Shown here piece by piece: positions 15,374 through 25,363 of a DNA stretch of 41,249 bases. The notes beneath the pieces are model-generated. The model did not search any database, was not told the DNA's origin, and saw only the letters and a program-made list of their open reading frames with translations. Every line of letters begins with the position of its first letter. Within the stretch, counting starts at the first letter, position 1. The stretch is from Acidobacteriaceae bacterium (lineage in GTDB: Bacteria; Acidobacteriota; Terriglobia; Terriglobales; Acidobacteriaceae): contig PLWX01000051.1 in the NCBI GenBank assembly GCA_003151155.1, positions 4,361-45,609 on the forward strand. Reading direction: 5' to 3'. A program made the translations under genes and the position numbers.

Positions 15374-16786
15374 TTGGCATACGAGGCGCAGCGCGAACGT
15401 AACGCGACGACCGGGCCGCAGCAGGAACGGGCCTTTCTGGTTGGCGTGGAATTTTCGAGCCGGCGGTTTCGCAATGGGCCGCCGGAGCGTAAGTCCGAAG
15501 CGCAATCTCCCCTACCACCGAGTGCGAAAATCGCGCGTAATGCGGCTGCCGCAGTGTCCGCGGCCGACGCACACTCCGAAGCTTTGCCCGAAGATGCGCT
15601 GGAGGAACTGCGAGAGCTGACGCGCAGCGCCGGCGCTTCGGTTGCGGGCGAGATGCTGCAGCGACGTGATCGCCCGGATCCCGCGACGTTGATCGGAAGC
15701 GGCAAACTGGAAGAGTTGCAGGGCGCGATCGCCTCGACCGAAGCCGATCTTGTAATTTTCGACCACGATCTATCGCCTTCGCAGCAGCGGAATATCGAAC
15801 GTGACATCCACGTGCGGGTGATTGATCGCACCCAGCTGATCCTCGACATCTTTGCGCGACATGCACGAACCAGTGAAGGTCAGTTGCAGGTGGAATTAGC
15901 GCAACTGGAATACCTGTTGCCGAGGCTGGGTGGCAGGGGCGTGGAGATGTCGCAGTTAGGCGGCGGCATTGGAACCCGAGGGCCGGGTGAAACGCAACTT
16001 GAGACCGACAAGCGAAAAATCAATCGCCGGATCAAGATCGTCAAGAAGCAGTTGGAAGACGTGCGCCGCATCCGCCGCCAGCAGCGGGCGCGGCGCGAGA
16101 GCGTACCGGTGGCGGTTGTCGCGTTGGTTGGATACACCAATGCAGGCAAATCGACGCTCTTCAATGCCCTGACGAAGGCGGGTGTCTACGCTTCGTCGCA
16201 GATGTTCGCCACTCTGGACCCGACGTTACGTGGGGTGACGCTGCCCTCGAAGCGTCAGCTGTTGCTGTCAGACACAGTGGGTTTCATTCGCAATTTGCCG
16301 ACGACCCTAGTTTCGGCATTTCGCGCCACCCTAGAAGAGGTGCAGCGGGCAGCGCTGCTACTGCACGTCGCCGATGCGACAAGCCCAGTGGCACTCGAGC
16401 AGCAGCGACAGGTGGAAGAAGTGCTCGGCGAACTTGGAGTACAGGACAAGCCCCAGATTCACGTGATGAACAAGGTCGACCTGCTGCCCGATTCGAAGCG
16501 GCATGCGCTGCTCGACAGTGCGAATGTTGTGCACGTCTCCGCAGCGAAAGGAATCGGTCTGGAAAGTCTGCTCGCGGCGATTGATGCCGCAATTACTGAG
16601 GATGCGGTGCAGTCAGTGAAACTGCGAATCCCGCAGTCCGATGGTAAAGCGCTCGCGCTTCTGGAGTCGAAAGCGCGAATCGTGAAGCGGCAATATCGCG
16701 GTGACAACGTGCATCTCGAGGTGGAAGCGCCCGAGTCGGTAGTGCGCAAGGTCAAAGAATATGTTGTTACGAAAAAGACTGGCTAA
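15374..16786 (+). CDS. hflX: Ribosome-associated GTPase HflX
   Basis: About 470-aa GTPase that binds the 50S subunit and rescues or splits stalled ribosomes under stress. The N-terminal HflX domain starts at RAFLVGVEF, and the glycine-rich GGGIGTRGPGETQLE motif precedes the G domain: G1 GYTNAGKST, G3 DTVGF, G4 NKVD. The start is uncertain. A TTG at 15374 puts the domain about 20 residues from the N-terminus, normal for the family. A TTG at 15290, preceded by GTGAGG, would overlap the hfq end and add a very basic 28-residue extension ([10 protein letters not shown]...). The 3' end overlaps the convergent transporter gene by 3 nt. Confidence 0.93.
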   Translation: MAYEAQRERNATTGPQQERAFLVGVEFSSRRFRNGPPERKSEAQSPLPPSAKIARNAAAAVSAADAHSEALPEDALEELRELTRSAGASVAGEMLQRRDRPDPATLIGSGKLEELQGAIASTEADLVIFDHDLSPSQQRNIERDIHVRVIDRTQLILDIFARHARTSEGQLQVELAQLEYLLPRLGGRGVEMSQLGGGIGTRGPGETQLETDKRKINRRIKIVKKQLEDVRRIRRQQRARRESVPVAVVALVGYTNAGKSTLFNALTKAGVYASSQMFATLDPTLRGVTLPSKRQLLLSDTVGFIRNLPTTLVSAFRATLEEVQRAALLLHVADATSPVALEQQRQVEEVLGELGVQDKPQIHVMNKVDLLPDSKRHALLDSANVVHVSAAKGIGLESLLAAIDAAITEDAVQSVKLRIPQSDGKALALLESKARIVKRQYRGDNVHLEVEAPESVVRKVKEYVVTKKTG

Positions 16787-17754
16787 ATACTGATCCAGCC
16801 GTTGCGAATCAGCAACAAGCTTAAACTTCCAACAATCAGCCAAAGAATGATTCCGTGCAGCAGCGGACGTACCCCTACGCGTTTAAGCGACGCCGGAGCG
16901 AGGCTGGCGCCGATCAGGAAGAGAGTTGCATCGAGGCCAAGCTTCGCCACGTAATTGATCGCGTGGTAGATGGGCGCCCCGCGCGTGAGATACGTATTTG
17001 CGACCGCGGCGAGACAGAAAAACAGGATGAACCAGGGCCACTGGATCTCCACGTGTTCGTCCGATGACTTGTTCTCTCGTCGGACCACGGCCGCGGTGCC
17101 CAGCGTCATGGGAACAATCCACAAAGCGCGTGCGAGTTTCACGGTCGTGCCGATGGCCAGAGCGATGGTGCCGTACTTCGCGGCGGCACCAACGACCGAA
17201 CTGGTGTCGTGAATCGCGAGAGCCGCCCACAGCCCGAACTGATTCTGCGTCAAGTGCAGTTTCCCGCCGATGATCGGAAAAATCAGGAGTGCGACCGAAT
17301 TCAGGATGAAGATCGTTCCCAGCGATACCGACATCTCATCATCGGTCGCGTGGGCAACCGGACCTACAGCCGCGATGGCGCTGCCACCGCAAATTGCCGT
17401 GCCGGTCGAGATCAAGAAGGCGTGACGCGGTTCCACCTTGAGTGCCTTGCCCAATGCCCATCCGCAAAGCATAGCGAACGTGATACCGAGGGCTGTATAG
17501 ATAAATCCGGAGCGCCCCGCGCGTATCACCTGCTGCAAGTTCATTCCAAAACCGAGGCCAACGACAGAGGCCTGGAGCAGGTATTTCGTGATGTCCTTAG
17601 ATTGCGTGGCGTACGGGTGATTTGCAAGGAAGGCAAAGATCAGGCCGCAGAGGAGGGCGATAGGTGGGGAGGCCCAAGGGGAAGCAGCAAAAATCAATAG
17701 AAGGAAAAAGAAAACTTTCGCCATCACGTTCAGGGGGATGATAGCAGGCAACAT
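16783..17754 (-). CDS. YeiH-family (UPF0324) membrane transporter, putative sulfate exporter
   Basis: 323-aa protein with about ten membrane helices. Signatures of the YeiH family are GLGFGMNLQQVIRAG, STGTAICGGSAIAAVGP, and HDTSSVVGAA. The family is annotated as putative sulfate exporters on limited evidence. The ATG at 17754 is used; another in-frame ATG at 17724 would drop the first ten residues. No Shine-Dalgarno site is seen because a strong hairpin followed by CGTTTTA occupies the space directly before the start codon, which suggests control by RNA structure. It is divergent from the ATP synthase operon. Confidence 0.9.
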   Translation of the reverse strand: MLPAIIPLNVMAKVFFFLLLIFAASPWASPPIALLCGLIFAFLANHPYATQSKDITKYLLQASVVGLGFGMNLQQVIRAGRSGFIYTALGITFAMLCGWALGKALKVEPRHAFLISTGTAICGGSAIAAVGPVAHATDDEMSVSLGTIFILNSVALLIFPIIGGKLHLTQNQFGLWAALAIHDTSSVVGAAAKYGTIALAIGTTVKLARALWIVPMTLGTAAVVRRENKSSDEHVEIQWPWFILFFCLAAVANTYLTRGAPIYHAINYVAKLGLDATLFLIGASLAPASLKRVGVRPLLHGIILWLIVGSLSLLLIRNGWISI

Positions 17755-17760
17755 AAAACG

Positions 17761-17825
17761 GGCCTGCTGCCAAGGAGCGGTGACATTTCCTTGGCCTCAG
17801 GCCTGTTCGATCCTGAAGTGGATCG
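17761..17825 (-). promoter_or_regulatory. Two-hairpin structured leader of the YeiH-family gene
   Basis: Read on the minus strand: hairpin 1 is CGATCC-acttca-GGATCG (17825-17808). Hairpin 2 is GGCCTG-ag-GCCAAGGA, an 11-nt loop, TCCTTGGC-ag-CAGGCC (17803-17761), a 14-bp stem with a symmetric AG/AG internal loop. CGTTTT and the ATG follow at once. The transcript expected from the promoter at 17840-17867 would begin about 8 nt before hairpin 1, so almost the whole 79-nt leader is structured. Hairpin 2 plus the U run resembles an attenuator. I match it to no known riboswitch class. Confidence 0.6.
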
Positions 17826-17839
17826 GAGGTGATATATCC

Positions 17840-17867
17840 ATGCTACCCCCATCTGATGTCATGTCAA
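17840..17867 (-). promoter_or_regulatory. Promoter of the YeiH-family gene
   Basis: On the minus strand TTGACA (17867-17862), 16-nt spacer, TAGCAT (17845-17840). The -35 box is perfect. The expected start is near 17833, 79 nt before the start codon at 17754. Confidence 0.65.
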
Positions 17868-17975
17868 GCGAACTCGAGGGTAGGTTCTCAAATTGGCGAG
17901 AGGAGCCATAGCGGCATCCCTCAGAGGTGGTATTCCTGATTCGCTATCTCACTGAAAACACTGAGGCTGAGCGGT

Positions 17976-18005
17976 TTGACGCCATAGGTGGGTAAACAGT
18001 ACACT
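17976..18005 (+). promoter_or_regulatory. Promoter of the ATP synthase operon
   Basis: TTGACG (17976-17981), 18-nt spacer, TACACT (18000-18005). It lies 53 nt before the first operon gene and is the only good pair on this strand in the 304-bp divergent intergenic region. Confidence 0.6.
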
Positions 18006-18058
18006 AATGTGTTTCAGTCCTCTATTTTTCTTCTGTCATAGGACTCAATCAACAAAGA

Positions 18059-18538
18059 ATGGACCTGATTCTCAAACAACTAGGCCAATTACTGCTCGGA
18101 GCCATCCCTACCATTGTGCTCCTGCTGACCTTGTACGCCTTGTACCACGTACTCGTACATGTTCCGCTGCAGAAAGTCTTGGCAGAGCGACATGCGCGTA
18201 CCGAAGGTGCAGTGCAGAAGGCGCGGGCCGACATCGCAGCGGCCGAGGCAAAAACTGCCGAATACGAGCAGAAGCTGCGCGATGCGCGAACTGCGATTTA
18301 CAAAGTGCAGGAAGAGCGGCGAAAACATGCCGACCAGGCGCGCGCGCATGCGATCTCGGAAGCGAGAAACCGCGCCGAAGCCAAGGTAGCGGAGGCGCGC
18401 AAGGGTATCCAGACTGAGGCGGCGACGGCGCAGGCCAGTCTGCGAGCGGAAGCGGAACGCCTGGCGAATGAAATTGTGAGTGCATTGCTGCGGCCTGCCA
18501 GCGTTGGGACGCGTCCGGTGCTTGGCGGCCGATCATGA
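18059..18538 (+). CDS. atpF': ATP synthase subunit b' (peripheral stalk)
   Basis: 159-aa b-type stalk protein: one N-terminal membrane helix (about 12-34, GAIPTIVLLLTLYALYHVLV) and then a long Ala/Glu/Arg-rich coiled coil that reaches up to F1. It is the first of two b-like genes in the operon, as in organisms with b/b' heterodimers. The ATG at 18059 starts MDLILKQLGQLL; no Shine-Dalgarno sequence is clear. Its stop overlaps the next start as ATGA (18535-18538), so b' and b are translationally coupled. Confidence 0.88.
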   Translation: MDLILKQLGQLLLGAIPTIVLLLTLYALYHVLVHVPLQKVLAERHARTEGAVQKARADIAAAEAKTAEYEQKLRDARTAIYKVQEERRKHADQARAHAISEARNRAEAKVAEARKGIQTEAATAQASLRAEAERLANEIVSALLRPASVGTRPVLGGRS

Positions 18539-19284
18539 AAAAATATTTCCATTCTTTTTTACTGGTGCTGACTGCCTTTGCGGTTCTGTCCTTTGGGGCT
18601 GCACACGCACTAGAAGCGAAACCTAAGACAGCCGAACCGGCCTCGGCGCAGGGCTCCGAGTCCCATAATTCGAATGCGGGGCTAGGGCGCGAACTCGTAA
18701 AGGAAACGAAGATTTCAGAAGGCGAAGAGCCCAAAGAAAAAGATCAGACTACAGGCTTGAAGCACTCATCGTCGGTGAAGTGGATCGCGGAGCACACCGG
18801 CGTCAGTATCGAAACGGCTTATTGGATCGCAATGTTCATCAATTTCGCGATCATCTTTGTGGCCATTGCCGCTTTAATGAAATCGCAGTTGCCGAATTAC
18901 TTCCGCACGAGGAACGAGGCGATTCAGCACGGCATTCTGGAAGCGCGGGCCGCCAGCGAAGATGCAAAGCGCCGGCTCAGCGACATCGAGTCGAGATTGT
19001 CGAAGCTGGACAGTGAGGTGGCGCAAATTCGGACCTCGGCAGAACAAGAGTCGGCTGCCGAAGAGGGCAGGATACGTGCCGCGGCAGAAGCCGATGCGAA
19101 ACGAATCCTCGTCGCAGCCGAGCAGGAAATTGAAGCCTCCGGACGTCAGGCGCGTCGCGATTTAAAGGCCCTTGCTGCTGATCTCGCGGTCGATCTGGCT
19201 GCTCGAAAGTTTCAGATCGATTCAGCGACCGACGAGTCGCTGGTTCGCAACTTTGTAGCGCAACTTGGAAAGGACGGGCGATAG
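18535..19284 (+). CDS. atpF: ATP synthase subunit b with exported N-terminal extension
   Basis: 249-aa b subunit, much longer than the usual 155-170. It begins with a signal-peptide-like segment (1-25, ending AHA), then about 65 polar residues, then the membrane helix at about 95-116 (AYWIAMFINFAIIFVAIAAL), then the coiled-coil stalk. The stalk begins with the typical LPNYFRTRNEAIQHGILEAR. The extension would place a short polar domain outside the membrane; similar b proteins are known from other acidobacteria and delta-type bacteria. Whether the first helix is cleaved or stays as an anchor cannot be told. It ends directly at the atpH start. Confidence 0.9.
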   Translation: MKKYFHSFLLVLTAFAVLSFGAAHALEAKPKTAEPASAQGSESHNSNAGLGRELVKETKISEGEEPKEKDQTTGLKHSSSVKWIAEHTGVSIETAYWIAMFINFAIIFVAIAALMKSQLPNYFRTRNEAIQHGILEARAASEDAKRRLSDIESRLSKLDSEVAQIRTSAEQESAAEEGRIRAAAEADAKRILVAAEQEIEASGRQARRDLKALAADLAVDLAARKFQIDSATDESLVRNFVAQLGKDGR

Positions 19285-19824
19285 ATGGCATCCGTTAATA
19301 TGCGGTACGCCCGCGCCCTCGCCGATGCAGTTTTTGATCTCAAGATGGACGTCGCGGCTTCGGTGCGCGATCTCAATGGTGTCGTCGCGATGAGCGCCGA
19401 CAGCCCTGATCTTCGCAAGGTCTGGGAAAATCCATCGATTGCGATCGAGCAAAAGCGCGCGATTCTCGATGCGCTCGTCGCGCAGGCCGGCATTTCCAGG
19501 ATCGTTCGCAACTTTATCGCGGTGCTGATTGATCACGGACGCATTCGCAACCTGCCGCTGATCGCCCGCCAATTCGAGCTTGAATTGAACTCGCGCATGG
19601 GCTTTGCAGATGCCGAGATCACCAGCGTTCACGAATTAGGTCCGCAGGCGAAACACGACATCGAGCAGCAGATTGAGCGCGTGGCCGGCAAGAAGGTGCG
19701 CGCGCGATACAAAACCAGAGATAGCCTGCTGGGTGGTGCGGTGATTCGCATTGGCAGCACGGTGTATGACGGATCGATTCAAGGCCAGTTGGCGAAGATC
19801 CGGGAGCAACTCAGCGCGAACTAG
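19285..19824 (+). CDS. atpH: ATP synthase subunit delta
   Basis: 179-aa F1 delta (OSCP) that links the b stalk to the alpha subunits. The N-terminal MASVNMRYARALADAVFDL is the family hallmark. The C-terminal motif VRARYKTRDSLLGGAVIRIGSTVYDGSIQGQL is the conserved delta signature. The length is normal. It starts with no gap after atpF and is followed by 51 nt before atpA. Confidence 0.95.
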   Translation: MASVNMRYARALADAVFDLKMDVAASVRDLNGVVAMSADSPDLRKVWENPSIAIEQKRAILDALVAQAGISRIVRNFIAVLIDHGRIRNLPLIARQFELELNSRMGFADAEITSVHELGPQAKHDIEQQIERVAGKKVRARYKTRDSLLGGAVIRIGSTVYDGSIQGQLAKIREQLSAN

Positions 19825-19875
19825 CGCGCCCCAAGAACCTGGCTGCACAGGCAGCCGCGAAGAGACAAAGCAAAT

Positions 19876-21414
19876 ATGGCTCAGATCAAAGCAGACGAAA
19901 TCACAAAACTGATCCGCGAACAGATCGAGAACTACGAAACCAAGATCGCGGTGGATGAAGTTGGCACGGTAATGTCAGTGGGCGATGGTATCGCCCGCGT
20001 CTACGGCATCGACAAAGTCATGGCAGGGGAGTTGTTGTCGTTCCCGCATGGCATTGCGGGCATCGCGATGAATCTGGAAGAAGACCAGGTCGGCGTGGTT
20101 CTGCTCGGCGAAGCCTACGAGATCAAAGAAGGCGACGAGGTTAAGCGCACCAAGAAGATCATGAGCGTCCCTGTCGGCGACGCGTTGATCGGTCGAGTAG
20201 TCAATGCACTCGGTGTCCCCATCGACGACAAGGGGCCAATCAACACTGACAAGACGCTCCCGGTCGAGCGCATCGCTCCCGGTGTTATCGATCGTCAGCC
20301 GGTACGCGAGCCGATGGCGACGGGATTGAAAGCTATCGACGCCATGATCCCGATCGGCCGCGGCCAGCGTGAATTGATCATCGGCGACCGTCAGACCGGC
20401 AAGACCGCGGTCGCGCTTGACGCGATCATCAACAACAAAGGCAAGAACCTGATCTGCGTATACGTCGCGATCGGCCAGAAACGGTCGAGCGTGGCGCAGG
20501 TGGTGAAGACTCTGGAAGACAACGGCGCAATGGACTACACCATCGTCGTCGTGGCCTCGGCCAGCGATCCGGCGCCAATGCAATACCTGGCTCCGTATTC
20601 CGGAACCGCGATTGCCGAGTTCTTCCGCGACAGTGGACGCCACGCCCTGGTGATTTACGACGATCTTTCAAAGCAGGCGGCGGCCTATCGCGAGATTTCC
20701 TTGCTGCTGCGGCGCCCTCCGGGCCGTGAAGCGTACCCCGGCGATGTGTTCTATCTTCACAGCCGTCTGCTCGAGCGCTCCTCGAAGTTGAGCGACAAAC
20801 TCGGCGGCGGTTCCATCACCTCGCTGCCAATCATTGAAACCCAGGCAGGCGACGTTTCGGCGTACATTCCGACCAACGTGATCTCGATTACCGACGGCCA
20901 GATCTACCTCGAAACCGATTTGTTCAACTCAGGCGTGCGTCCGGCGGTCAACGTAGGCCTGTCAGTAAGCCGCGTAGGATTTTCGGCGGCGATCAAGGCC
21001 ATGAAACAGGTCGGTTCCAGTCTGAAACTCGATCTTGCGCAGTACCGCGAACTCGCCGCCTTCTCGCAGTTCGGTAGCGATCTCGACAAAGCAACCCAGG
21101 CGCAGTTGAGCCGAGGTCAGCGTCTTGTAGAAGTCCTAAAGCAGGCGCAATATGAGCCGCTTCCGTTCTCCAAGCAGATCACGATCATCTTCGCTGGAAC
21201 CACCGGCTTGCTGGACGATCTCGAAGTGAACGAAGTGCGTCCGTTTGAAAAGGCGCTCTACGCCTACGTGGAGAACGCGAATCCTCAATTGTTCCGAACG
21301 ATCGAGGAAAAGAAAGCCCTCGATGATGCGATCAAGGCGGACATGACGAAGACGATTAAAGACGCCAAGGAACGCTTCGTGTCCGAACGAAAGACGGCAA
21401 AGGCCAAGGCATAA
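19876..21414 (+). CDS. atpA: ATP synthase subunit alpha
   Basis: 512-aa non-catalytic nucleotide-binding subunit of F1. The P-loop GDRQTGKTA, the [11 protein letters not shown] segment, the [43 protein letters not shown] region and [34 protein letters not shown] are as in typical alpha chains. The length is normal. It is separated from atpG by one codon-sized gap. No irregularity was noticed. Confidence 0.98.
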   Translation: MAQIKADEITKLIREQIENYETKIAVDEVGTVMSVGDGIARVYGIDKVMAGELLSFPHGIAGIAMNLEEDQVGVVLLGEAYEIKEGDEVKRTKKIMSVPVGDALIGRVVNALGVPIDDKGPINTDKTLPVERIAPGVIDRQPVREPMATGLKAIDAMIPIGRGQRELIIGDRQTGKTAVALDAIINNKGKNLICVYVAIGQKRSSVAQVVKTLEDNGAMDYTIVVVASASDPAPMQYLAPYSGTAIAEFFRDSGRHALVIYDDLSKQAAAYREISLLLRRPPGREAYPGDVFYLHSRLLERSSKLSDKLGGGSITSLPIIETQAGDVSAYIPTNVISITDGQIYLETDLFNSGVRPAVNVGLSVSRVGFSAAIKAMKQVGSSLKLDLAQYRELAAFSQFGSDLDKATQAQLSRGQRLVEVLKQAQYEPLPFSKQITIIFAGTTGLLDDLEVNEVRPFEKALYAYVENANPQLFRTIEEKKALDDAIKADMTKTIKDAKERFVSERKTAKAKA

Positions 21415-21417
21415 GCG

Positions 21418-22455
21418 ATGGCAAGCATTCTCGATCTCAAGCGGCGCATCCGCAGCGTGAAAAATACGCGGCAGATCACGCGCGCGATGAAGATGGTTTC
21501 GGCCGCACGGCTGCGAAGAGCACAGGAACGTGCTCTCGCGGCGCGTCCGTATGCGCAGATGCTGACCAACGTGCTGAAATCGCTGGTGAGCCGCGCTGAG
21601 ACGATGGATGAGGATACTGGGAAGCCGCTGCATCCTCTGCTCGCGCGTCGCGAAGAGAAGCGCATCCTGTTGATCGTTGTGACCGGCGATCGCGGTCTCG
21701 CGGGCGCGTTCAACGCCAACATATTGAAGTCGGCGATGCGGTTCCTGGGTGGCATCGGCGACAAGACCGTTGATATCGAAGCAATCGGCCGTAAGGGCAG
21801 AGATTTCCTTCGCCGGCGTTATCAGGTGGCGAAGCCAGATTCCGCAACACGTGCGGGCAATATCCAGATCACGGCGGAACACATCGGCGTGCTTAATAAG
21901 GTCACATTCGAAGACGTTCAGGAGATCGCCGAAAAGATCATTCAGCGCTACGCAGATGAGCAGGTCGATGCCGTCTATTTGATCTTCAACGAGTTCAAGT
22001 CGATGATCGCGCAACGGCTCGTGGTGGAACGGATCCTGCCGGTTCCTGAGATCGGGGAACGCGATATCGCGCAGGCCGAAGAACTCAGTCAGGAAGAGCG
22101 CAAGCGCGCTATTGAGGCCGCCAAAGAAGCGGGCGTCGGCGTGCATGGGCGCGACACCACTGAGATCGACAAAAAAGCAGCGCAGTTCGGCACCTCGCAG
22201 GTGGACTACATCTACGAACAGCCGCCGAACGAACTGTTTGCTTCCTTGTTGCCCAAATATGTGACGGCGCAGATCTTCCGTTCCATGCTGGAGTCGGTGG
22301 CCGCGGAACACGCTGCCCGTATGACGGCGATGGATTCGGCGACCCGCAATGCCGGCGAGATGATCGATTCGTACACGCTGGTGATGAATCGCGCACGCCA
22401 GGCAGCGATTACCAAGGAAATTATCGAGATTGTCAGCGGAGCGGCAGCGCTGTAG
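21418..22455 (+). CDS. atpG: ATP synthase subunit gamma with an insertion
   Basis: 345-aa central-shaft subunit; the usual length is 285-295. The N-terminal helix (MASILDLKRRIRSVKNTRQITRAMKMVSAARLRRA) and C-terminal helix (MTAMDSATRNAGEMIDSYTLVMNRARQAAITKEIIEIVSGAAAL) are standard. The extra length lies mostly between about residues 208 and 258, a charged stretch (AEELSQEERKRAIEAAKEAG then GRDTTEIDKKAAQ) ahead of VDYIYEQPPNELFASLLPKYV. A surface insertion at this place could affect rotation control; this is inference. Confidence 0.96.
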   Translation: MASILDLKRRIRSVKNTRQITRAMKMVSAARLRRAQERALAARPYAQMLTNVLKSLVSRAETMDEDTGKPLHPLLARREEKRILLIVVTGDRGLAGAFNANILKSAMRFLGGIGDKTVDIEAIGRKGRDFLRRRYQVAKPDSATRAGNIQITAEHIGVLNKVTFEDVQEIAEKIIQRYADEQVDAVYLIFNEFKSMIAQRLVVERILPVPEIGERDIAQAEELSQEERKRAIEAAKEAGVGVHGRDTTEIDKKAAQFGTSQVDYIYEQPPNELFASLLPKYVTAQIFRSMLESVAAEHAARMTAMDSATRNAGEMIDSYTLVMNRARQAAITKEIIEIVSGAAAL

Positions 22456-23928
<1,473 letters not shown>

Positions 23929-23931
23929 ACT

Positions 23932-24360
23932 ATGGCTGACACGTTCGAATTCGAAATCGTCACGCCCGACAAGATGGTGTTGAAGGACGTGGCCGAGCAG
24001 ATGCAGATCCCCGCGAAGAACGGGTACATCGGCATCCTGCCCGGGCATGCTCCGCTGATCACCGAGCTGGCGATCGGGGAGATCAGCTACACTGCTCACG
24101 GTACGACCAACTATCTTGCTGTGGCGTGGGGATTCGCCGAGGTGTTGCCGAACAAAGTGACGATCCTGGCGGAAAGCGCTGAGAAACCCGAGGATATCGA
24201 TTTGGGACGAGCGCAGGAAGCGAAGTCTCGTGCGGAAGAGCGACTTCGCGCAAACGGGCCGGAACTCGACTACGAACGCGCTCTGAACGCTGTGAAACGC
24301 GCCGAGGTTCGTTTGCAGGTAGCTTCTCGGGTTTCCGCCCGGAGCACTGGCGCTCACTAG
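23932..24360 (+). CDS. atpC: ATP synthase subunit epsilon
   Basis: 142-aa F1 epsilon that inhibits ATP hydrolysis and completes the central stalk. The beta-sandwich domain (FEIVTPDKMVLKDVAEQMQIPAKNGYIGILPGHAPLITEL) and the C-terminal helical pair with AQEAKSRAEERL are typical. It starts 3 nt after atpD and is the last gene before a strong terminator, so it closes the operon. Genes for subunits a (atpB) and c (atpE) are not present anywhere in the window. Confidence 0.97.
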   Translation: MADTFEFEIVTPDKMVLKDVAEQMQIPAKNGYIGILPGHAPLITELAIGEISYTAHGTTNYLAVAWGFAEVLPNKVTILAESAEKPEDIDLGRAQEAKSRAEERLRANGPELDYERALNAVKRAEVRLQVASRVSARSTGAH

Positions 24361-24378
24361 AGACAAGAGTTTGCACGG

Positions 24379-24407
24379 GCCGTCGCGATTGCGGCGGCTT
24401 TTTCTTT
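24379..24407 (+). terminator. Intrinsic terminator of the ATP synthase operon
   Basis: GCCGTCGC (24379-24386), loop GATT, GCGGCGGC (24391-24398), followed by TTTTTCTTT. It lies 18 nt after the atpC stop. Confidence 0.88.
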
Positions 24408-24541
24408 GTTGTACGTCCGGGCATGAACTATCGACACGAGTACCGTCGGGCTGGCTAGTTACTACTGGGCTTCAAGATCATTTCCGCAATCTAACCAGTT
24501 GAGTTAGGATTGCGCTGCTCCGCATTTCCGTTTTGAGGCCT

Positions 24542-25363
24542 ATGGCACTACTTCTGGAAGTCGCAGGACGATCCGACGTGGGATGTGTCCGCGAAAATAA
24601 TGAAGATAACTTCGGCTATGACACGCGCCATGGCATTTTTGTGGTTTGCGATGGCATGGGTGGGCAGGCCGCGGGTGAAGTTGCCAGCAAGGTTGCCGTC
24701 GATGCGGTGCTGGCTTATTTCCGAGACCAGGCAGAGCGTAAAACCGGGGAGCAACCGGTTGACGCAAGTGGCGATCGCACTCCACGGGCGAAATCAGTGG
24801 GGGCTTCGATCAGCCTGGCGAATCGAGCGATCCGTGAGGCCTCCGAAAAGTCCCCGGGCCATTCGGGGATGGGATCGACAATCGCGGCAGTCTTAGTCGA
24901 AGGCGACTTCTTCAGCGTGGGACATGTTGGTGACTCGCGCGTCTACTTGATTCGCGATGGCAAGATTGAGCAACTCACCAATGATCATTCTCTCGTCGCG
25001 GAGCATGTCCGCCGCGGTTTGCTCACTAAAGAACAGGCGGACCGGTCAGAGGTGCAGAACATTCTTCTACAGGCCCTGGGATCGGATGACGTAGAGCCCG
25101 ACCTGGACGATTTCGCGGCAGCACACGATGACATTCTGCTGATCGCCACCGACGGTCTTACCCGGCATGTCAGCGAAGAAGCGATTCTGAAGATCCTACT
25201 GGCTGCGGCGAATCCGAAAGTGGCGTGCGATGCCCTGATCGAAGCCGCTCGTTTGAAGGGCGGGGAAGACAATATCACTTGTCTGGTTCTGCGCTTTGTT
25301 GAGCAGGCGTGGTACAAACGAGCCTTGTGGGGGGACAGTCCGAAATGGCAAGACTCGATCTAA
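24542..25363 (+). CDS. PP2C-type Ser/Thr protein phosphatase
   Basis: 273-aa PPM/PP2C phosphatase that reverses Ser/Thr phosphorylation in the cytoplasm. All metal-site motifs are seen: GCVRENNEDNFGY, FVVCDGMGGQAAGEVAS, GMGSTIAAVLV, VGHVGDSRVYLIRDGKIEQLTNDHSLV, LLIATDGLTRHV and EDNITCLVLRF. No membrane helix. I use the ATG at 24542; the TTG three codons upstream is weaker. It overlaps the FHA gene by 19 nt, so the two are coupled. It may act against kinases of the type encoded at 9756. Confidence 0.94.
   Translation: MALLLEVAGRSDVGCVRENNEDNFGYDTRHGIFVVCDGMGGQAAGEVASKVAVDAVLAYFRDQAERKTGEQPVDASGDRTPRAKSVGASISLANRAIREASEKSPGHSGMGSTIAAVLVEGDFFSVGHVGDSRVYLIRDGKIEQLTNDHSLVAEHVRRGLLTKEQADRSEVQNILLQALGSDDVEPDLDDFAAAHDDILLIATDGLTRHVSEEAILKILLAAANPKVACDALIEAARLKGGEDNITCLVLRFVEQAWYKRALWGDSPKWQDSI

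Noticed and set aside
17825-17840. ATATCACCTCC on the minus strand, like the 3' end of 16S rRNA
   Set aside because: Only the anti-Shine-Dalgarno bases match; no further 16S sequence is present on either side.
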